Below, piece by piece: positions 23,204-38,100 of a DNA stretch of 64,000 nucleotides. A program made the position numbers and the translations under genes. The first letter of the stretch is position 1; each line of letters starts with the position of its first letter. The notes below the pieces were generated by a model. The model had not been told where the DNA came from. It saw nothing but the letters and a program-made list of their open reading frames with translations, and ran no database searches. Origin of the DNA: Scedosporium boydii (lineage: Eukaryota > Ascomycota > Sordariomycetes > Microascales > Microascaceae); NCBI GenBank assembly GCA_002221725.1, contig NJFT01000033.1, forward strand, positions 1 through 64,000. The letters are read 5' to 3'.

Positions 23204-26099
23204 ATGAAAAAAATGGTTCTTTTTCTTATGAGAGAAGGTCTGGATGAATGGTTCCTGCGATGAGGGTTTATGAGGCTGGTGTATATGACGGGCGGAATCG
23301 AAGACGGTAACTAGACTGTATATGAATTTCTTCTTTTTTTGATAAACTTGAGATGAATTTAAACTTGATATTTTTCTTTCTGCCTCCGCTGCCAGACTAG
23401 ACCTGAGCTTGACATGACGCTCTATCTCCTCCGTTAGGGCGAGTTCTACTGGAACTAAGAACCACAGTAGTTTCTCGTCTCACGACGCTCCATTCCCCGT
23501 TCATACTGACAAGCTTAGAACCCGATAATTCGAAGTAATGCTCCGTTGCTTGGATACTAACCTCATCATGGCATTGCATTCAGGTCTTGGGGTATCTACC
23601 GCCCGAGAGGGATAGGTTCCGGACAGGTTCCGGACATGACGTTGTCGCCTCTGGACCCCCTAACTGGCGTATCACACATCTGTCGGCTTACAAGAGTTTC
23701 CATTGTGGTCTTATTATGCTCCCGCATCCCTTCTCCTGTATCCCGTGTCCTGCAGGAGAGCCGCGACAAAGACTCTCCCTTTCCACTCCTCTCTCCACCT
23801 ACATCTCCACCGTCTACGACACAAACAAAACACGCAAACATTCGATACGCCGGAAAGCCCAATCACCGAACGCCCAAGGATAAGCGAACAAACCGTCCCT
23901 CTAAACGTAACATAATGCTACACCCAGTGTCCCCCCAAAAATCCCCCAGAGAAATAGAGAAGAAAAGACTCAGGACTCTGTCCCGGAGAGAAGCTCGTTT
24001 CTACTCTCCCCCAGGCCACCGCGCTTGCCGCCGCCAACCGTAAGGTGCCCGGGGATTTGAAAACAAAAGCAAAAGAACTGCCACCTCAACCTACAGATCC
24101 GTCTGTCTTACTACATGTCCTCGAGTGAGTCAAAATCCCTAGCAGCAACTTTACTTCTTCCACCTTACGAGAGGGGGGTGTACACTTATAAAATAAACAC
24201 GTATGCCGAAGAAAAGGAAATATAAATCTCGGCGAGTCTCGGGTAGGGCGGTAAGCGATAGAGAATCCTGTGTAAGTCGAACAACGACGAAAAAGCAACA
24301 TTCACGGCCGTTCTGGCCTAGAAAAGCAAAGAAAAAGAATAGTTAAAGCCGGCGTGAGGAGAAAAAGCAAAATAAACTAACAGATCTAAGGGAAAAAAAT
24401 CAATAAAAATAGCAGCGATCGGGTGCGGGAGAAACAGAAGAAAAAAAACAAGTAGAGCGGGCGTCTCACGGGAAAACTTCCTTGTGCGACGGCGTTTTTT
24501 GGACGGGGTCGTCCGGCACTCACTCGGCGGGTTCCGGCGTGGAGCGGGGGAGCCGCAGGAAAAAGAAAGAAAGCGACGTGAAAAGAAAAGGAGAAAAAGA
24601 AAACCCGTCCTGTTCAAACGTCTTTGCTTGCCTGGCAGGACAGGCAGGATCTAGATCTAGTCTCGGCGAGAACCCGGCTTGTACCATTGGCTTTTTTTTC
24701 TTCCCGAGATCGAGGTGAGACCGACGACGGGTAACTCCAAGAGGCGCCGACGGATGGAAGGATTCAGTGGCGTTCCTCCATTGGTGTCCCTTCATGCCTC
24801 ACTGAGTCAAGAAAGAGGAGGGATAAGGCATCGCTCACATTCCCAAAGGCCGCCTTGAGGAATGTCCCTCCTCTCGGCATCAAATCCTGCGGATCATCAA
24901 GGCTCCACACAAACGCATCCACAAACATTGAAACATCCACAACACATATGCACCCTCCTCTCTTCCGATCTCCATCTGCCTACCAAATTGCGAAGACCTA
25001 GAAAAAGGGCCCCCTCTTAACCTGCAGAGGTTTGGAAAGAGGAAAAAAAAATTCTCTTCTCCTCCCTATTCTCGTTCTCCATCCTTCTGCCCCGCGAGAA
25101 TGCTTTTGAAAGTGGGATCGACGACCATGCCGCATGGGTCTCACATTAGCGTAGCATTCCCCCGTTTTACCCTTTTTCTAATACCGATCTGAAGAGGTTT
25201 AACATTCCCTGATACAGTTGGTCAGGAGCGGGAAAAAGGGGATTAGTTGAGGAAGCTGATCCAGGGCGGAATTGCTCCCCTAGTAAAATGTGGAGGCCAG
25301 GGACGAAGGAAGGGCAGCGATTGGGAACTGCGACGACGACCCCGGCACCTTACTGAGAGACAACCGAGAGGATGACCTAATGTACAAGTACGAACCGGCT
25401 AACTGGCAGCGGAGGAATAACCCCTTGCGATCCAGAAACTGACCAGCGGAAAAGGGCAGGCGAAGGCGAAACGAAGATGGTTGCCGTTAGACTGATAACA
25501 GGGGAGTGGGGATGTCAAGGTGCGAACAAGCCCTGCATCTGATACCTTCGACCTTGGACCTGGTATGTCAAACGTCCGGCAATATCCCGTAGCAATCTGC
25601 TCAGTCGGACCAGATGACATCCCTCCGGCATAAGAGCCTTAGGTATCAATGCCGGCCACATCTGTTGTGATTGCAGGGGCCTCATCCCGTTTGCGCTGCG
25701 AGTCGTGATATTAGGAAACAGCCAGTCGGGTCACGGCCCCCGAGAAGGGGGTGCCAGAATTCGCCTCCTGACGGCCCCATTATCTCTCCCTCCCTGCCGT
25801 TGCCCACACTACTGCAAGTCGGGATGCGAAAATTCTCAACGGCAAAGGTTCCCGGGCGAGCGAGATTTGCCTGTCCCACACGCTCCAACGTCGCCCTTCT
25901 TGGCGTATGTACGCTGCAGTAAGACGGGGATTTCGACCGGGCGGTGGGTGAGCTCTTCTGGAGGCAGTTATTTGTTACCACCCTCTCGTGCGTCACTAGC
26001 AATCCCGGTGGCTTCACAAACCTGCTCGATCCGTCTTCGTACTTGTACACGGAACAGGCGACGCATATCAAGACGAACCCAACCTCTTCCTTGCATCGA

Positions 26100-26111
26100 C
26101 CCCCCCCCCCC
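26100..26111. repeat. Poly-C run (12 nt)
   Basis: Twelve consecutive C in the gene-free block; a simple homopolymer with no other signal nearby. Confidence 0.85.
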
Positions 26112-26780
26112 TCCGGCAGTCCCGGGTGCGGCCGAACAACTCGAGATGAATGGCACGGCAGTTCCCGAACTGAACGCTTTTACGAGAAGCTGAGGGCGCC
26201 AAAACAAGCTCGCAGTCGTTCAAAACTGTACCGTGCAGATCGAGCCTCCCTCGGAAGACGTTTTGACGCAGCTAAACTCCGACCTACCTGGAATGGGGCA
26301 AGTGAAGCAACGAACCCAAAGATCTAATGTAGGCATACAGAGCTACCTGCCGAGGTACCCATACAACCTTGAGGGAGGGCGTTTAGTTCGATTTTCCAGG
26401 GCGCTCAGCCTCTCCATTGCGCCCTGAAGAAGCCGGTGCTGTAATGCAAATCTTTCCAGCCGCTTGAAGGCTCCTCCTTCCTTGTATCATGCCTTCGATG
26501 AGGGAGGGTTGGCCTGGCCCTTGGCGTCTATCGATGGGTAAGGGATCGTGTTTGATCGTCGCACAAAGGAGAATCTGAATAATTTAAACTAATAACTCGA
26601 GGGAACCCCCCGCCAGGAATTGACACGGCGGATCAGAGCAGATCGACGGATCGGGAGGACTTCCGAATCCAGCCATGGTTTCCGTTCAGAGGACACGACA
26701 TCCCAGATCCTGGAATGCTGGGTGCGCTACACAATGGCTAAAACCGCCTCTAGCTGAGTGGACAAGTATACGTGTCGTGT

Positions 26781-26810
26781 GTGCGTGCGTGTGCGTGCGT
26801 GTGCGTGCGT
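26781..26810. repeat. Tandem repeat, 10-bp unit GTGCGTGCGT x3
   Basis: Three perfect 10-bp copies in a row, flanked by further GT/CGT-rich sequence and followed directly by GTACTTCGTAC at 26811-26821. It is a purine/pyrimidine-alternating simple repeat. Confidence 0.9.
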
Positions 26811-29800
26811 GTACTTCGTACATGCGTCGGCATTGTGTCATGCACGCAAAGAAAATGCTCACCTCGCCTGGCTGTCCCATCATTATCATGATCCCAGTCA
26901 GAACCGTACAGACGGAAGAATGCTCTCGCTTGCCGCTAACGGCACGTTTCGTCCTTACTTTGTAAGTGTAGTGTAATGTCCTTGCAAGGTCCTTGGTCAT
27001 TTGCTTCCTACTTGTAGCCCAAAGTGTGGTGAAATTTTAGCGCGTTCTGATATCCTCGACAGGAAATGATCGTCATCGATCTCTTCGAGGACTTGCTCAG
27101 TTGGGAAGTGCAGGGAGCTTGAAAGGCTAAGAGACCAGGCCTTCCTGACCAGGCCTTGAGTCTCCCCTGTTCTGTGTGCCGTTGTTGATCCTTGTAATCC
27201 ATCAATGCATGGCGTGGATCATGTCGCGTCAAAGCCTTCAAGGACTGCCGGCAGGGATTGACAAGGGGTCGATCGCTGCCATGTTTTAGTTCGCCGACTT
27301 ATTAGCCACCCCACCAGTTGGACACGTCCGTGTCCCCCTTCTTCTTAAGTCAGCCGGTCTCGTTTTGTTGTTCAGACGTGCAGAGACAGAGCCTGTCTTT
27401 GAGCATGAGTGTCATGCTATTCATCCCAGAACCTGGGGAGAAAAGAAAAGATTTCCCCAGCGTTTCAGAATCAGCAGTACAGGAGTCTTCTTCCTGAGAT
27501 CGAAAGGATGCAGGATGTCATGGCAAGGACTCCAGGAACAATCCATTCAAAATATGCTCGAGTACCCCCTTCGGACTTACAAACAGGCGTGGGTCAACTA
27601 ATTTGGTGGCAAAGTTGGTATCCTTGGCTTATCGCCCTAGCATCGGGATCTATCGTGAAGGTCCAGGCACACCCTTCAAGATTGAGAAGGATCTGCATTC
27701 ACGTCCCTGTGGATCTGGCGCATCATATAAACAATGTGCAGGGCAAAACGGCGTCCTCGGATAACTGCACTTTGCAGGAGAGGAACATTCCGGTGATGAT
27801 GAAAAGGTGGAGACCCGGCAACCAATTTGATCCGTCGAGCCGCTTGGGGCTGGCGGGACGCCTCACACTGGTCGTAGAGACCTGCGAAGTAAAGTAAAAA
27901 CGCGTCCAGTTTAGCTCAAAGTTTAGGGCGTCGGGTTGGCCGTGGACCGGAATAAGTGTAATGAAATTCGAGCGTGCAGGTGAGACCTCTCGCATCGCAT
28001 ATTCCGCCGAGGTGCTGTGCCGTGCCTAATAGCGATCTGCCATCCAGGTCGGCAATCATTGGATCACCCGCTTACAGGATTTTTTTTCACCGAGTCCGGG
28101 TTCGATCACCGTACGGCATTTATTCGAGCCGAAGTCTGACGGGTTCGGCCGATCCGGGGCTCGTTCGGATGGGAGCACCAAATGATACTTCGTAAAAGCA
28201 AAGGCAATAGAACTCGGAACCTCCCGCAACGCTCGTCTTGCAGCTGACCGCGAGCTGTACAAATTACTTTGCAGATCGTCAACCAGCCTCACAGCTTCAT
28301 AATTGATGCCACTGTTACTGTCTCTGCGCGCTTGCCTCGGCGAGTTGTGCAACATCGGCCGAATTTACATCGGAGGATCTTCTCAGGCTTCGGCAGTCTG
28401 TCATGGCCCGCTCTCGCTGATCGGAATCGGGCTGCTGCAGAAATTCTGGTTCCGTTCGCCCTATCCGCTTTGCAGAATGAGATGGTGAAATAGCAACTAA
28501 CCCAGCCCGATTCTCACCGTAATGCCCGGCAGAAGATAGTTCCTGGAATAAACTACGAAGCAAGTAATGCCGACTGCCACGTTGTGAGTGTGATTTGTGA
28601 TTCACCCCAATGAAATTTCGTGTATTACATCTCCATGAGACCAGTCCCCAAGAGAGCGGTGAAGCAACGGTACTTTACCAGACCAGCGGGCTCTGTCATG
28701 AGGATCGGCATGACTGACATGAGCTCCGAGATGAAGGCAGCCGGGTAGATCTCCCCGGACAGCAGGGCGTCGGTACCCGTTTCGTGAACAGCGCGGTAAT
28801 TAATATAATTATTTCATATGAGGAGTCGTCTCGACATCGACGCGAGGCAAATTTGGGGTGGGCTCTCGGGCTCAGCCTCGAGGCATACTTGGATCAACTC
28901 GCGACCGAGGTATCTAATCTCAACTTGTGCAAACAAACAAGGCGCCAGCTGTTGCATTGATGCTCTGTACCGTTACCATCAATTTATTCAAAGCCGATCT
29001 GCGATACTTAACGGGAGGGCTTGTCTTATTTCACATGATCTTCCAGTTAGTGTCCAAATTGGGAGTTGACGGCGGTAGTTAGAAAAGCTTATCGCTCCTC
29101 TCCTCTCGTTGCTCGATCCCAAATGGGAAACCCGGTGGCTCGTCCGTGGGTGACATACTAACTAGCTTAACTAGGATGGTTAGGGTGCGTCTGACTCTCC
29201 AAGATCATCACAGAGACGGCTCAAGATGTTCCTTCGACTTTGCAACTCGCCAAATGTTAACAGTCACTAGGAATGGAGAGAGAGCTATCTCCTAAGTTAG
29301 GAGTGATCTCGCACTTAGCTTTGGGCCACTGTGCACTAGTTTGGTGAAACGATCCTCTGTAATTCCATGCAGAAAGCACCAATGACCTGCTTGATCGAGG
29401 ATTGTAATAATACTTGCTTCGTAGGTAGTATTAAAGTTGTTTCGGGATGGCGGGGGCCTATTCTCCAGGAGGCAAGAACCCTGCAGTTGGCGTTCGGTAA
29501 GGCTCAGCACCATGCAAAAAGAACTTCGTAAGCTGCACAGATGTGCCGAAAGTCCTGACGACTTGGTTCGATTCCTCATCACCGCTAGACGCCACCTGTT
29601 CAAAGCGTTGGCAGGCAGATTGCGATGGATCACCTGGCCTGGCTTGAGGAAAATTACCCCTGTATTAAGTCCCTTGCATCTAGGGAAATGTGGCTGCAAC
29701 CCTAATACCTAATATCCTCCTTAGCGCCCACGGGCGTCAGTAATACTCGGACCATCGAGTCGAGGCGGTCCAGGTTGTGGTGGAATATTGCCAAAGTGTC

Positions 29801-31297
29801 GTCTCATCTTATCATCCGGAAGAAGAGGGCGAAGACACACCTGTGGTGCCCCTTGCTGTTGTGCAAGACCCTTATGGCCTGGCGGCCAGGTGTTAACCAA
29901 ATGACCTGCATGGTTGGAATATGCGCGCAAGATGCGCAAGATGTAATTGCAAGTGGCACGAGCGGGCATAATATTAGTTCTCGGAGGACGTGAGCACCGG
30001 CAGGTCGGTCTTGGACATGGCGAGCACCATTGCGCTTCTCGTGCCTGCATGGCAGAGTCGATACAGAGAGTGAGGTGTCGAGCCGCCTCCCTTCCTGTAC
30101 GAAGGTGGCTCTTTGCTACCGAGCAGTAATAATTGGCGGAATTATAGGAGAACGCAGTCAGCAAAAGCCGGTAGTTGGATCATCAGCGGAGTCAGGTACC
30201 GAGTAATAATAGAATCTCTATGATTCTGTGGTAATGGGTCCACGGTCCACGGGAGCACCCTGAATGGCACGCTGCCTGCTTCCGCTGGGGTGACGTGAGG
30301 TTATGCAATTTTGGGGTGGCACCGCACCGTTGCATCCCAATCCTGCTCTTCCAACTAAGTCGATTTGGGCAGTCAGCCCCGGCTGGGGTAAGACATCGGG
30401 GTGTGGTACCGAGACGGAGGGGATCAATGTGTGGTTTACTTCGGAGTGTCTGAGTGGTCAAAACTCACTTGATTGGCGTAAAGTTTATTGCCTCCCAATT
30501 GTCCTAACCTCACGCACTCCAGAAAGATTATCGCGCCAGAGAATGCTTAGAAAGGACCGGCGCGGCTCAACTCGATGTCTAGTTTCGCGGCTCTCATGAA
30601 GTTGACACGTTAGCGGGAGTGGTAAAAAGGAAATCTAGCTCCGGATGGTCTGGGAGATAGAGGGCTGTAGATCACCAGCTCTTACCTCGCCAAAGCTGGT
30701 CTGGGACTGGACTGTCGATAAGACCAGATGAACGAAAGAGGTTGACCGGCCAGCTAGCGACTGTGCTCCGTGACGCCTCCTCGGGGTTAGTTTATTATTT
30801 GGGGACATCGGGACGGCAAACTTCGCCAATGATGTTTGTACGTTCGTATTTGGATGCGCCTCTTTCTTACGAAAGTCCCTTGCCCAGGACCAGCGGGCTC
30901 GGTTGCCATCTGGGCGGGACGTCAAGGACATAGCTTAAGCCACACCACGGACGAGATACGCAGGAGGGGAACCTAGCGGTTGGCGCTAGTGGTTCTAGTA
31001 ATGACCGCATGCATCAAAGGAAGGTTGGCGTCCTCTTTGTGTCTGGCAGTGTGTGCGCCACACCCGAAGCGGATGAGCTTGATGCGTTGTGTCAATATAT
31101 GTACAAAGATTGCGGTGAATGCCACCTTATCAGGGTTTAGGAGATGAGATGCTGCATGATCTGGCGATGGTAATTCGTAGGGTTCGTGAATGAAATGAAT
31201 GGAGCAGTCTCCAGCGCAGTAGTCGTGTAATTCTGAGTAAGGGCAACTCGAGGTAGGAGCAACCTGAGTGCGACTACTTCTTTACTTCCTACCTGGT

Positions 31298-31318
31298 GAT
31301 ACTTGATACTTGATACTT
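31298..31318. repeat. Tandem repeat, 7-bp unit GATACTT x3
   Basis: Three perfect head-to-tail copies of GATACTT. The unit shares ATACTT with the dispersed word TACTTCGTA found around it, so the two may be related by slippage. Confidence 0.85.
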
Positions 31319-34300
31319 CATCGAAGCAAAGGCAAGAGTGATGGAGCTAATATCTTGTGATCGCAATAAGCTTAGCCCCACCCGGGTTCGACATTCCAAC
31401 AATGGAAGTCATCATTCAATCTGATTGCGACGCTTTGACAATGCCGCAATCGCTTGCCCCCGGATCTGGGCAATTTCCGCCAGAAGTTGGTATCGGTACC
31501 AGCACAAACACTACAATTGTACCAGGTCATCTGAGTCAAGTCTCTGGACAGCGAGTGTGACACCTGCCACAAGCATCAATCGATGGCTGGTCGTGCCGTG
31601 TGCTAAGGGAACGTTCTTGCCTCTCATCAGGCAAGTTCATTTCACATGGCATCCCAAATTGGGTTGGAGGTTCTGATCTAAACTCCAAGCACATGGCTGT
31701 TCCACTGTTCGAACTGCACGAGTCCCCTTTGGTACGAAGCTAGTCCGGTTCCCTACCCACCCCAGTCTCTGGGGTAAAAGATCAATTAATCTGGGCGACG
31801 GTCTTGGGAGACCCTGCCCGATGATCCCCTCAACTAGATGATTTCGTCCTCATGCTGGGAGGGTTCCACGACCAGGGTTCTTCTTCCCGCATCCTTGTAC
31901 CCAGTTACATTTCCTTAGACCTAACGCCTTCGTAAAGCCTCGAACAGCGAGTGAAGATTCTCTAGTCTCTGGTGACGCTTTAAGTTCTGATGTCTACATG
32001 GAGACAAAGTAGACTCTAGTCTCTTGCCTAGTACCGAGGTAATATGTTACAATTTACAAGACGAAGTAATGGGGCCTGCCGTATGCAAATATCAATTATT
32101 GAAGGCCGTTGCAGTGCCTTGAACACGCCCTTCAGGTCACAGCACATTAAAGCGTCCACCGCACGGCACAGGAGTGCGCTGAAGTGTTTCATCAGTTGAA
32201 TGTCGCACAACAGATCCATTGCTGGTTGTGGTGACAGGGACGTCATCAAGGGTCCCTTTCGGAGCGCGGAAATAGGGATCCTAAATTATACTCGGCGGAC
32301 CTCTTTGTCGGGCAGCAGCCACTCGTACGAGAAAGGCCAATTTTACTGGCGGCCTAGATCGATTGGGCCTAGCCAGCCGTGCGTCGCTGATGTCCATCAT
32401 CCGAGTAACACCCCCACAAGTCGTTCGCAATGACCCGACTTGGAAGAAGTTTGTTTCCCTCGTAACTGTACGATGCCTTGTTCCGCTCGAGCTACGAAGT
32501 ATTCGAGAAAGCAGGAGCCACGGACCACCTTCGCAAGTATTACCATACATCGTAAGTCAAATCGCCAACTCTTCTGCATGGGAGCTTATTTACCACCTTG
32601 GCTCCAGCCACCCCGAGAAACACTCTGACTGGTTTATAAGTGCGGTCATGACTGATCATCTCGGTTGTTAAGCGATTATATGTATGAGCGACAGCTTTTG
32701 GCAATCATGAGCGCATCCCTGACGAAGGACGGGAGATATCGCCGAGCCGGTACGGTGGAATAATCGTAGAGTCTTGTGTCCGGACTCGAGCCATTTGATT
32801 TTAAATTATTTCTGAATTTGTATCCTTCTTCCGACCTAAGTATACCTTTGTACGTGTGGCACTTTTCCCTAACACGCTTCGTACCAAACGCCCATTCCAG
32901 GAGGCTGAGGGTGGTGTGGGGGGCGGGTACATGTGCGATGTACGCGGCTTACTACGTACTGCTTCGTAGTGTCACTCAGTGGATTAACATTGGCAGCTAG
33001 GAGAGAGTGGGCACTAATATTTTATGTTTTATGTGTTTGTGCAGGTATACTCATTTTGATGTATTGATGGGTTCGTACTCCGTACTTACACATTCCCGCA
33101 AGAATATGAGAGTCCTCTGATTGGCTCGGCCCAAATCCTTCACCCCACACTTTTATACCCCCACTTCCCGGTTTGGAGGCTCAACGGTACATTCGGATCG
33201 GTCTACGGATCACGGATCAACCCCAATTTGAACACTGACTTATCCACCATGATTACCTCCTGGCCTGAGGCTTTTGACCAACCGAGGAAGCATCAAAGTA
33301 GTATTTGATCATCCTCCTGCCAAGAGAGAGAGGCAAAGCCGAACTCCCTTCCTTTCCGGACTACTTCATCAGAGTGCTAGGCCGCATACGATTCTTATCT
33401 TTTTTTCTCTATTCACTTTATTATATCTAGAGATCGAGGACTCAAACGGGCTAGGATGCCGGAGATTTAGGTCGGTGTGGCTCCCCGGCCTGCGAACTGA
33501 GATTGTGCTGGCACTTGTCCAAACCTGCGATAGTCGAGCGTTGGAAAGCCATGATGCGGTGCATCATTGATCCTTGATCCCTGGTACTTGTAGCACTAGC
33601 TGTTCCTGCCCCATGGGCCGCTACTCGTGCATACAAGAACGTGTATCCTCAAACATTCAGCGACTCAGAGCATAGCGAGCTGGGGAATGAGGGTGGGGGA
33701 CGGGACGCACTCTCATCATCTCCCATCAATATCTCATTGACCCAGAACGGATACGAGGAGGTAGCAGATTACGTGCTCGGACCGTCAAATGGTGCTTCAA
33801 TGTTGTTAGAAGCGGCTTCTGAGTGCTCGACTATTTCATCATCAGAGGGCAGCAAGAAGGAACGGAGTTTACGAAGTCGATGACTAGATACAAACGACTC
33901 GAGGCATCGTTGATATTGAGGGTCAATTGCTCTCGAAGACTGCGGAGTGATTGCCGCTTCTCATTTAACTCATTGGGTCTAGTCCTAAATATCCACTAAC
34001 AGATCCAACATGCTTCGCTTGTTCCAAGTCTTTCCCCTATTTCGACTCCACTTTTCGGTAGTTCCACAGACCCACGGAATTGGCCAGGCCTAGACGACGA
34101 AATAATATGTATCAATCGATGTACCTGGTTCGGTGCACTATTGTTTCAGCATTTCTTCATTTCTTTTTGAGCCGCGGGGTGGCGGAGATGGTCCTCCGGT
34201 TACTGGTCATAATGCGAGGATATGAACAGGTTTTTGATTATCCCTCTCTCTTCTCAGACCACCTAATGAGATCTTAGTCCGAAGTAAAGTATTGCCACGA

Positions 34301-34411
34301 CTACATTATGCGCTACTCTTTTATCACGCACAAATTTCCCGTGGAAAATTTCCGCATGAGTTGTTTGTGGGCCAAGATGGCATCGTTGCGCATTTGCAGC
34401 GAATAAGTGTG

Positions 34412-35157
34412 TACGAAGTACTTGTAGTGTCCTCCTCTAAGTATCACGCGGCTCCTACCAGCGCCCTCGCTTCCACGGGGAGGAATAGTTACAATACAAC
34501 AACACATTATAAGGGATTTTTCCGGTCGAGGAACCCAAGCCAATAACTAACAACCCCCTTCTATTCTCGTACGTCTGCGTCTTTCCATCACGTCGCCTTG
34601 GGAGCTTAAAAACATGGGGGTGCGTACAAAGTAAGGTGCCAATTGATGCCGTACCTGCTATATCCTATGGAAGTATATCAAACTGATTAATATCTCGGAA
34701 GCATGCCGATTACCTGCCCCTTGCAGCCTGATCGTGACGTACTTCGTACTGCGCGGAGGGTGCAACACTCCGGGGGGTCTTCCTCATATAAGTCCCCACC
34801 TGATATTCCTGTGCACTCCTGATCTAGTCCGCCCCATTGCCTGACCGTTAGGAATTTATTAAAATACCACTCTGATCGGCTCGACTGTCGTGTCATCGAA
34901 GGACCTGACGCCCCACAGAAGAGCTCCGCAGAAACGTGGAGTTGAGTCCAGTCCAGTTCGCCCACCGGCTCCTACTTCGTACTAGTAGATTACTTCGTAC
35001 TTTTACTTCGTGGGCTTCATGGGATGGTCTGTCCAAAGGAAGGGAGGAGGGCTGTGATTGCAAGCAACAATGCTTGTAAGCTTGACCGCGCTGGCCCGAT
35101 CAATAGTACAACCCTGCTCTAGGATAATCGGTTCGCTTAACTCGGAACTACGAAGTA
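34412..35157. repeat. Cluster of dispersed 9-bp word TACGAAGTA/TACTTCGTA
   Basis: Exact copies at 34412-34420, 34740-34748, 34973-34981, 34991-34999 and 35149-35157, plus truncated copies at about 35004 and 35158. The word occurs in both orientations, often extended by a flanking GTAC. This is the densest group in the window. Confidence 0.8.
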
Positions 35158-38100
35158 CGAAGACATCTCGAGCCTCGAGGCATGGTCAAAATCGAATACG
35201 CCCACATGAGGCGTGTACATATATATAAAGGTACAAGCGACGAAGATAAGCTACAGCGACGCCGCCCTGGTTAGGCTCTTTCCCGGATATAAGTACGGAA
35301 ATGTGTAAAATACTGCATCTGTTGTGTTGCACGCCGAGAATGCTGCTTGGGGAAAAAAAAAAACGGCCCGTGATAAAATAGAAGATGGACATGAAAACGC
35401 ATTTAAATGAATCGATCACGATGACAACCCCGCTTTCTGCACCCCGCAACGCGAATTGTTGCTGTGGTGTGTGAAATAATAGCAGCTTCTCGCCGGGAGA
35501 TGTGGTGGCAATATTGAATTGACTTTCTATCCGGGGTATGTTATATGCGATTTATTCTGGCTTAATTCGACTGGCTCCTCTTCCTCGTAATTGCGTCCCC
35601 CATCCGCCGCATCCTCGGAGCCTTCCGCTACTATAATTGTCGGGAATGGATGGATTCCGGTTGGAAGGAGCGGCCTGGGGAGTTTATCCTGTTCCGACGG
35701 ACATGACTTCAGGCTTGTGATTTGAGGGGTGTGCTCATGACACCTGCCTTGTTGATTGAAATATGTCGGCGTCGGCATGGGACGAGATGATTTTCTTTTG
35801 GCATGCCGGATGTAGGGAAGGTACTATGGACGACAGCTCGATATCACCATCGACCAGCTGAATGGTAACTTCCCTGAAGCCTGGCTATAAAGGACCGGAG
35901 CTATTGTCTTCTATTGTCCCCGCTGTCGTCGTATTTGTAGGATCATGTCAGGTCCGACCGTGAATGGAACGCGTCCAGTGCTTCCTTCGATGACGAATTG
36001 CCAAACGCGAGGAAGTAATAACTAGCTGGTGCTAATATATACTGAAGTACGAAGTAATTTTGACGGACTTGTTCGATTTGCTAAGGTTCGTCCCAGACTC
36101 ACAGACTGCTTCCAGTTCAGCCTCGTTACTCAAATTGCTATGCACCTATACTCGTACTTCAATTTGTTCAGTGTGTCTTCAAATATTACCCTGGTGCGTC
36201 TGCAACCGAATTTGTTCCCAACCGCTGCACCCCCCCGTTGCATGATCCTCTCGGAGAAACGATCGTCTCCAACATCGAAGCACCATATAGCACGGGTATT
36301 ATACCTCAGTACGGGTACAAAGCAAAATCTCCCCGCAACTATTCTTGGATAATGGATCAATATTGGTTCGCTTGGATGCCCGAACATCAAATCCTCCGAC
36401 ATACCAAGTTGCAACCGCAAGTCATACATGAATTCTGCTTTGCAGTCTTGCAGCCCAAGTTGCGCTAAACACCACAATTGATACAACATTGCAGTAATCA
36501 AATCAAATGCAGATAACAATTTTTCTTTTTTTCCAATTTTTCATGATCTGGAATGCACGAATCGACTCGTACATGCATGATGCATACCCACCCTCTAATT
36601 CGTAGCTCAGTGGAGTGACCTCGACTCTCTCCGCTCCTTTGTGACAACGGAACGAGATCCAAGACCCTTTCCAGGGCTGCTAAAGTGCAGCTACGTCGGT
36701 TGCAAAATTAAACAAGACCTTCGTATGCACATCATTTCCCGAAAGAGGCCTAGCCGCCTCTCCCTTTTTTAAACGTCCCGAGATCAGAAGAGAGGAAAAG
36801 AAAAAAATTGTCAAGACGAAAGGGACCGGCGCGAAGCGCAGCACGCCCCCGGCCTGGCTGTGCATCAGTGTAGTGTACCTGTACGAGCCGGGATTCGACG
36901 GTCCAGTTACCAATTCATATTCGTCAAGTATTACGAATGCAGCAGCACGAGGGGTCGCGCTTGCCCCTCGAAGGCGGCGCACCAACACTGAAGTATTAAT
37001 ATTGGATGCAGCACACAGATCAATCGATGAATCCGATCACCGCCACTGCCGAGCCAGGTAACAAGCCGGCTGGGTGGATGTATCAGTCTTAATAGTAGGG
37101 GTTATGCACAATTTGCCCGTCTCGCAGCTTGAAGCAAGTGCGAGTCTCCAGTGCATCCAAAGGCTGGAGCTCACTTGCACTCCGTACCTTCCCTCTCAAG
37201 CAGCTTGTAGTGAAGGCGACTCGAGTACTCAAGGACGTGATAAAGTGTGTAACGCACTTCGGGGATGGCTCGCACTTGACTAGTTGAGATAACATCACAT
37301 GCCAAATACGAAGTATCACAACACCGAGATCAATTGACGACCGTTGATTTTGACAAGTCGGGACCAGGCCCGTAAGAGCCGGGGGGAGTCTGTTACCCTG
37401 GCTCCTAGCTTCCAACAGAAGGGAGAGCAAGAGATCCAGTAATTAATTAGCCCATTACTCCTATCAAGGCCTTCAATCTGCCCCTCCCCCCTCCATGACC
37501 CTTCTCATTAGTTGCTTCCCCCTCTATATCTGTAAACTAGCTTTCTTTGGTAGGAGCCTAACTATTCTGTAATCTGGTGAGACTCTGGTGTCTGCTTCCA
37601 GCGTCTTATACAGGAGGGGTTTCCTCCCTAAGGAGACCAGAGCAGGAAATGATACCCTCAAGATGCTAATTAATACTACATAGCCGCCGTTTTAGGATAT
37701 CCACTAATAATTCATAGTACGAAGTAGTGAACACTACCAACACTTGACAAGTACACTACATAGGATCACTGTGGATTGCTCTGCGTGGATTCAACTGCGG
37801 GAGTCCCTGGATCCTGGAATGTGCACTAGCATCAAAAGGGTTGGTCGAAGACCCGAGAACTGGCTTGGTCCATCCGAGTTCCCCTTCATGCGAGGGTCCA
37901 CAGCGTCACTTGCCTGTTCAGTGTTCTGCTCCCAAGCCAAGCCGCTGCCCGTTCCCAGCCCTGCAACCCCGTCCCTTACCTGTGCTACAGGTGAAATACT
38001 TCAATGTTGCAAGTACACCAAGTACACTCTTCAGGTCTTGTATAAGTACTTCGTACCGTTGGCTCTGCTGCTAGGCAAGTGCGAAGTGGCTCTCTTGTGG

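Noticed and set aside
27409..27897. Longest frame inside the gene-free block (162 codons), with a similar one at 25705-26193
   Set aside because: No ATG-led conserved sequence or family resemblance, and such lengths are expected by chance in 16 kb of mixed composition read in six frames.
36870..36960. B-box-like sequence on the minus strand suggesting a tRNA gene (GTCGAATCCCGG)
   Set aside because: No matching A box, anticodon arm or acceptor-stem pairing at the right distance. Similar GGGTTCGA hits at about 28098 and 31383 fail for the same reason.
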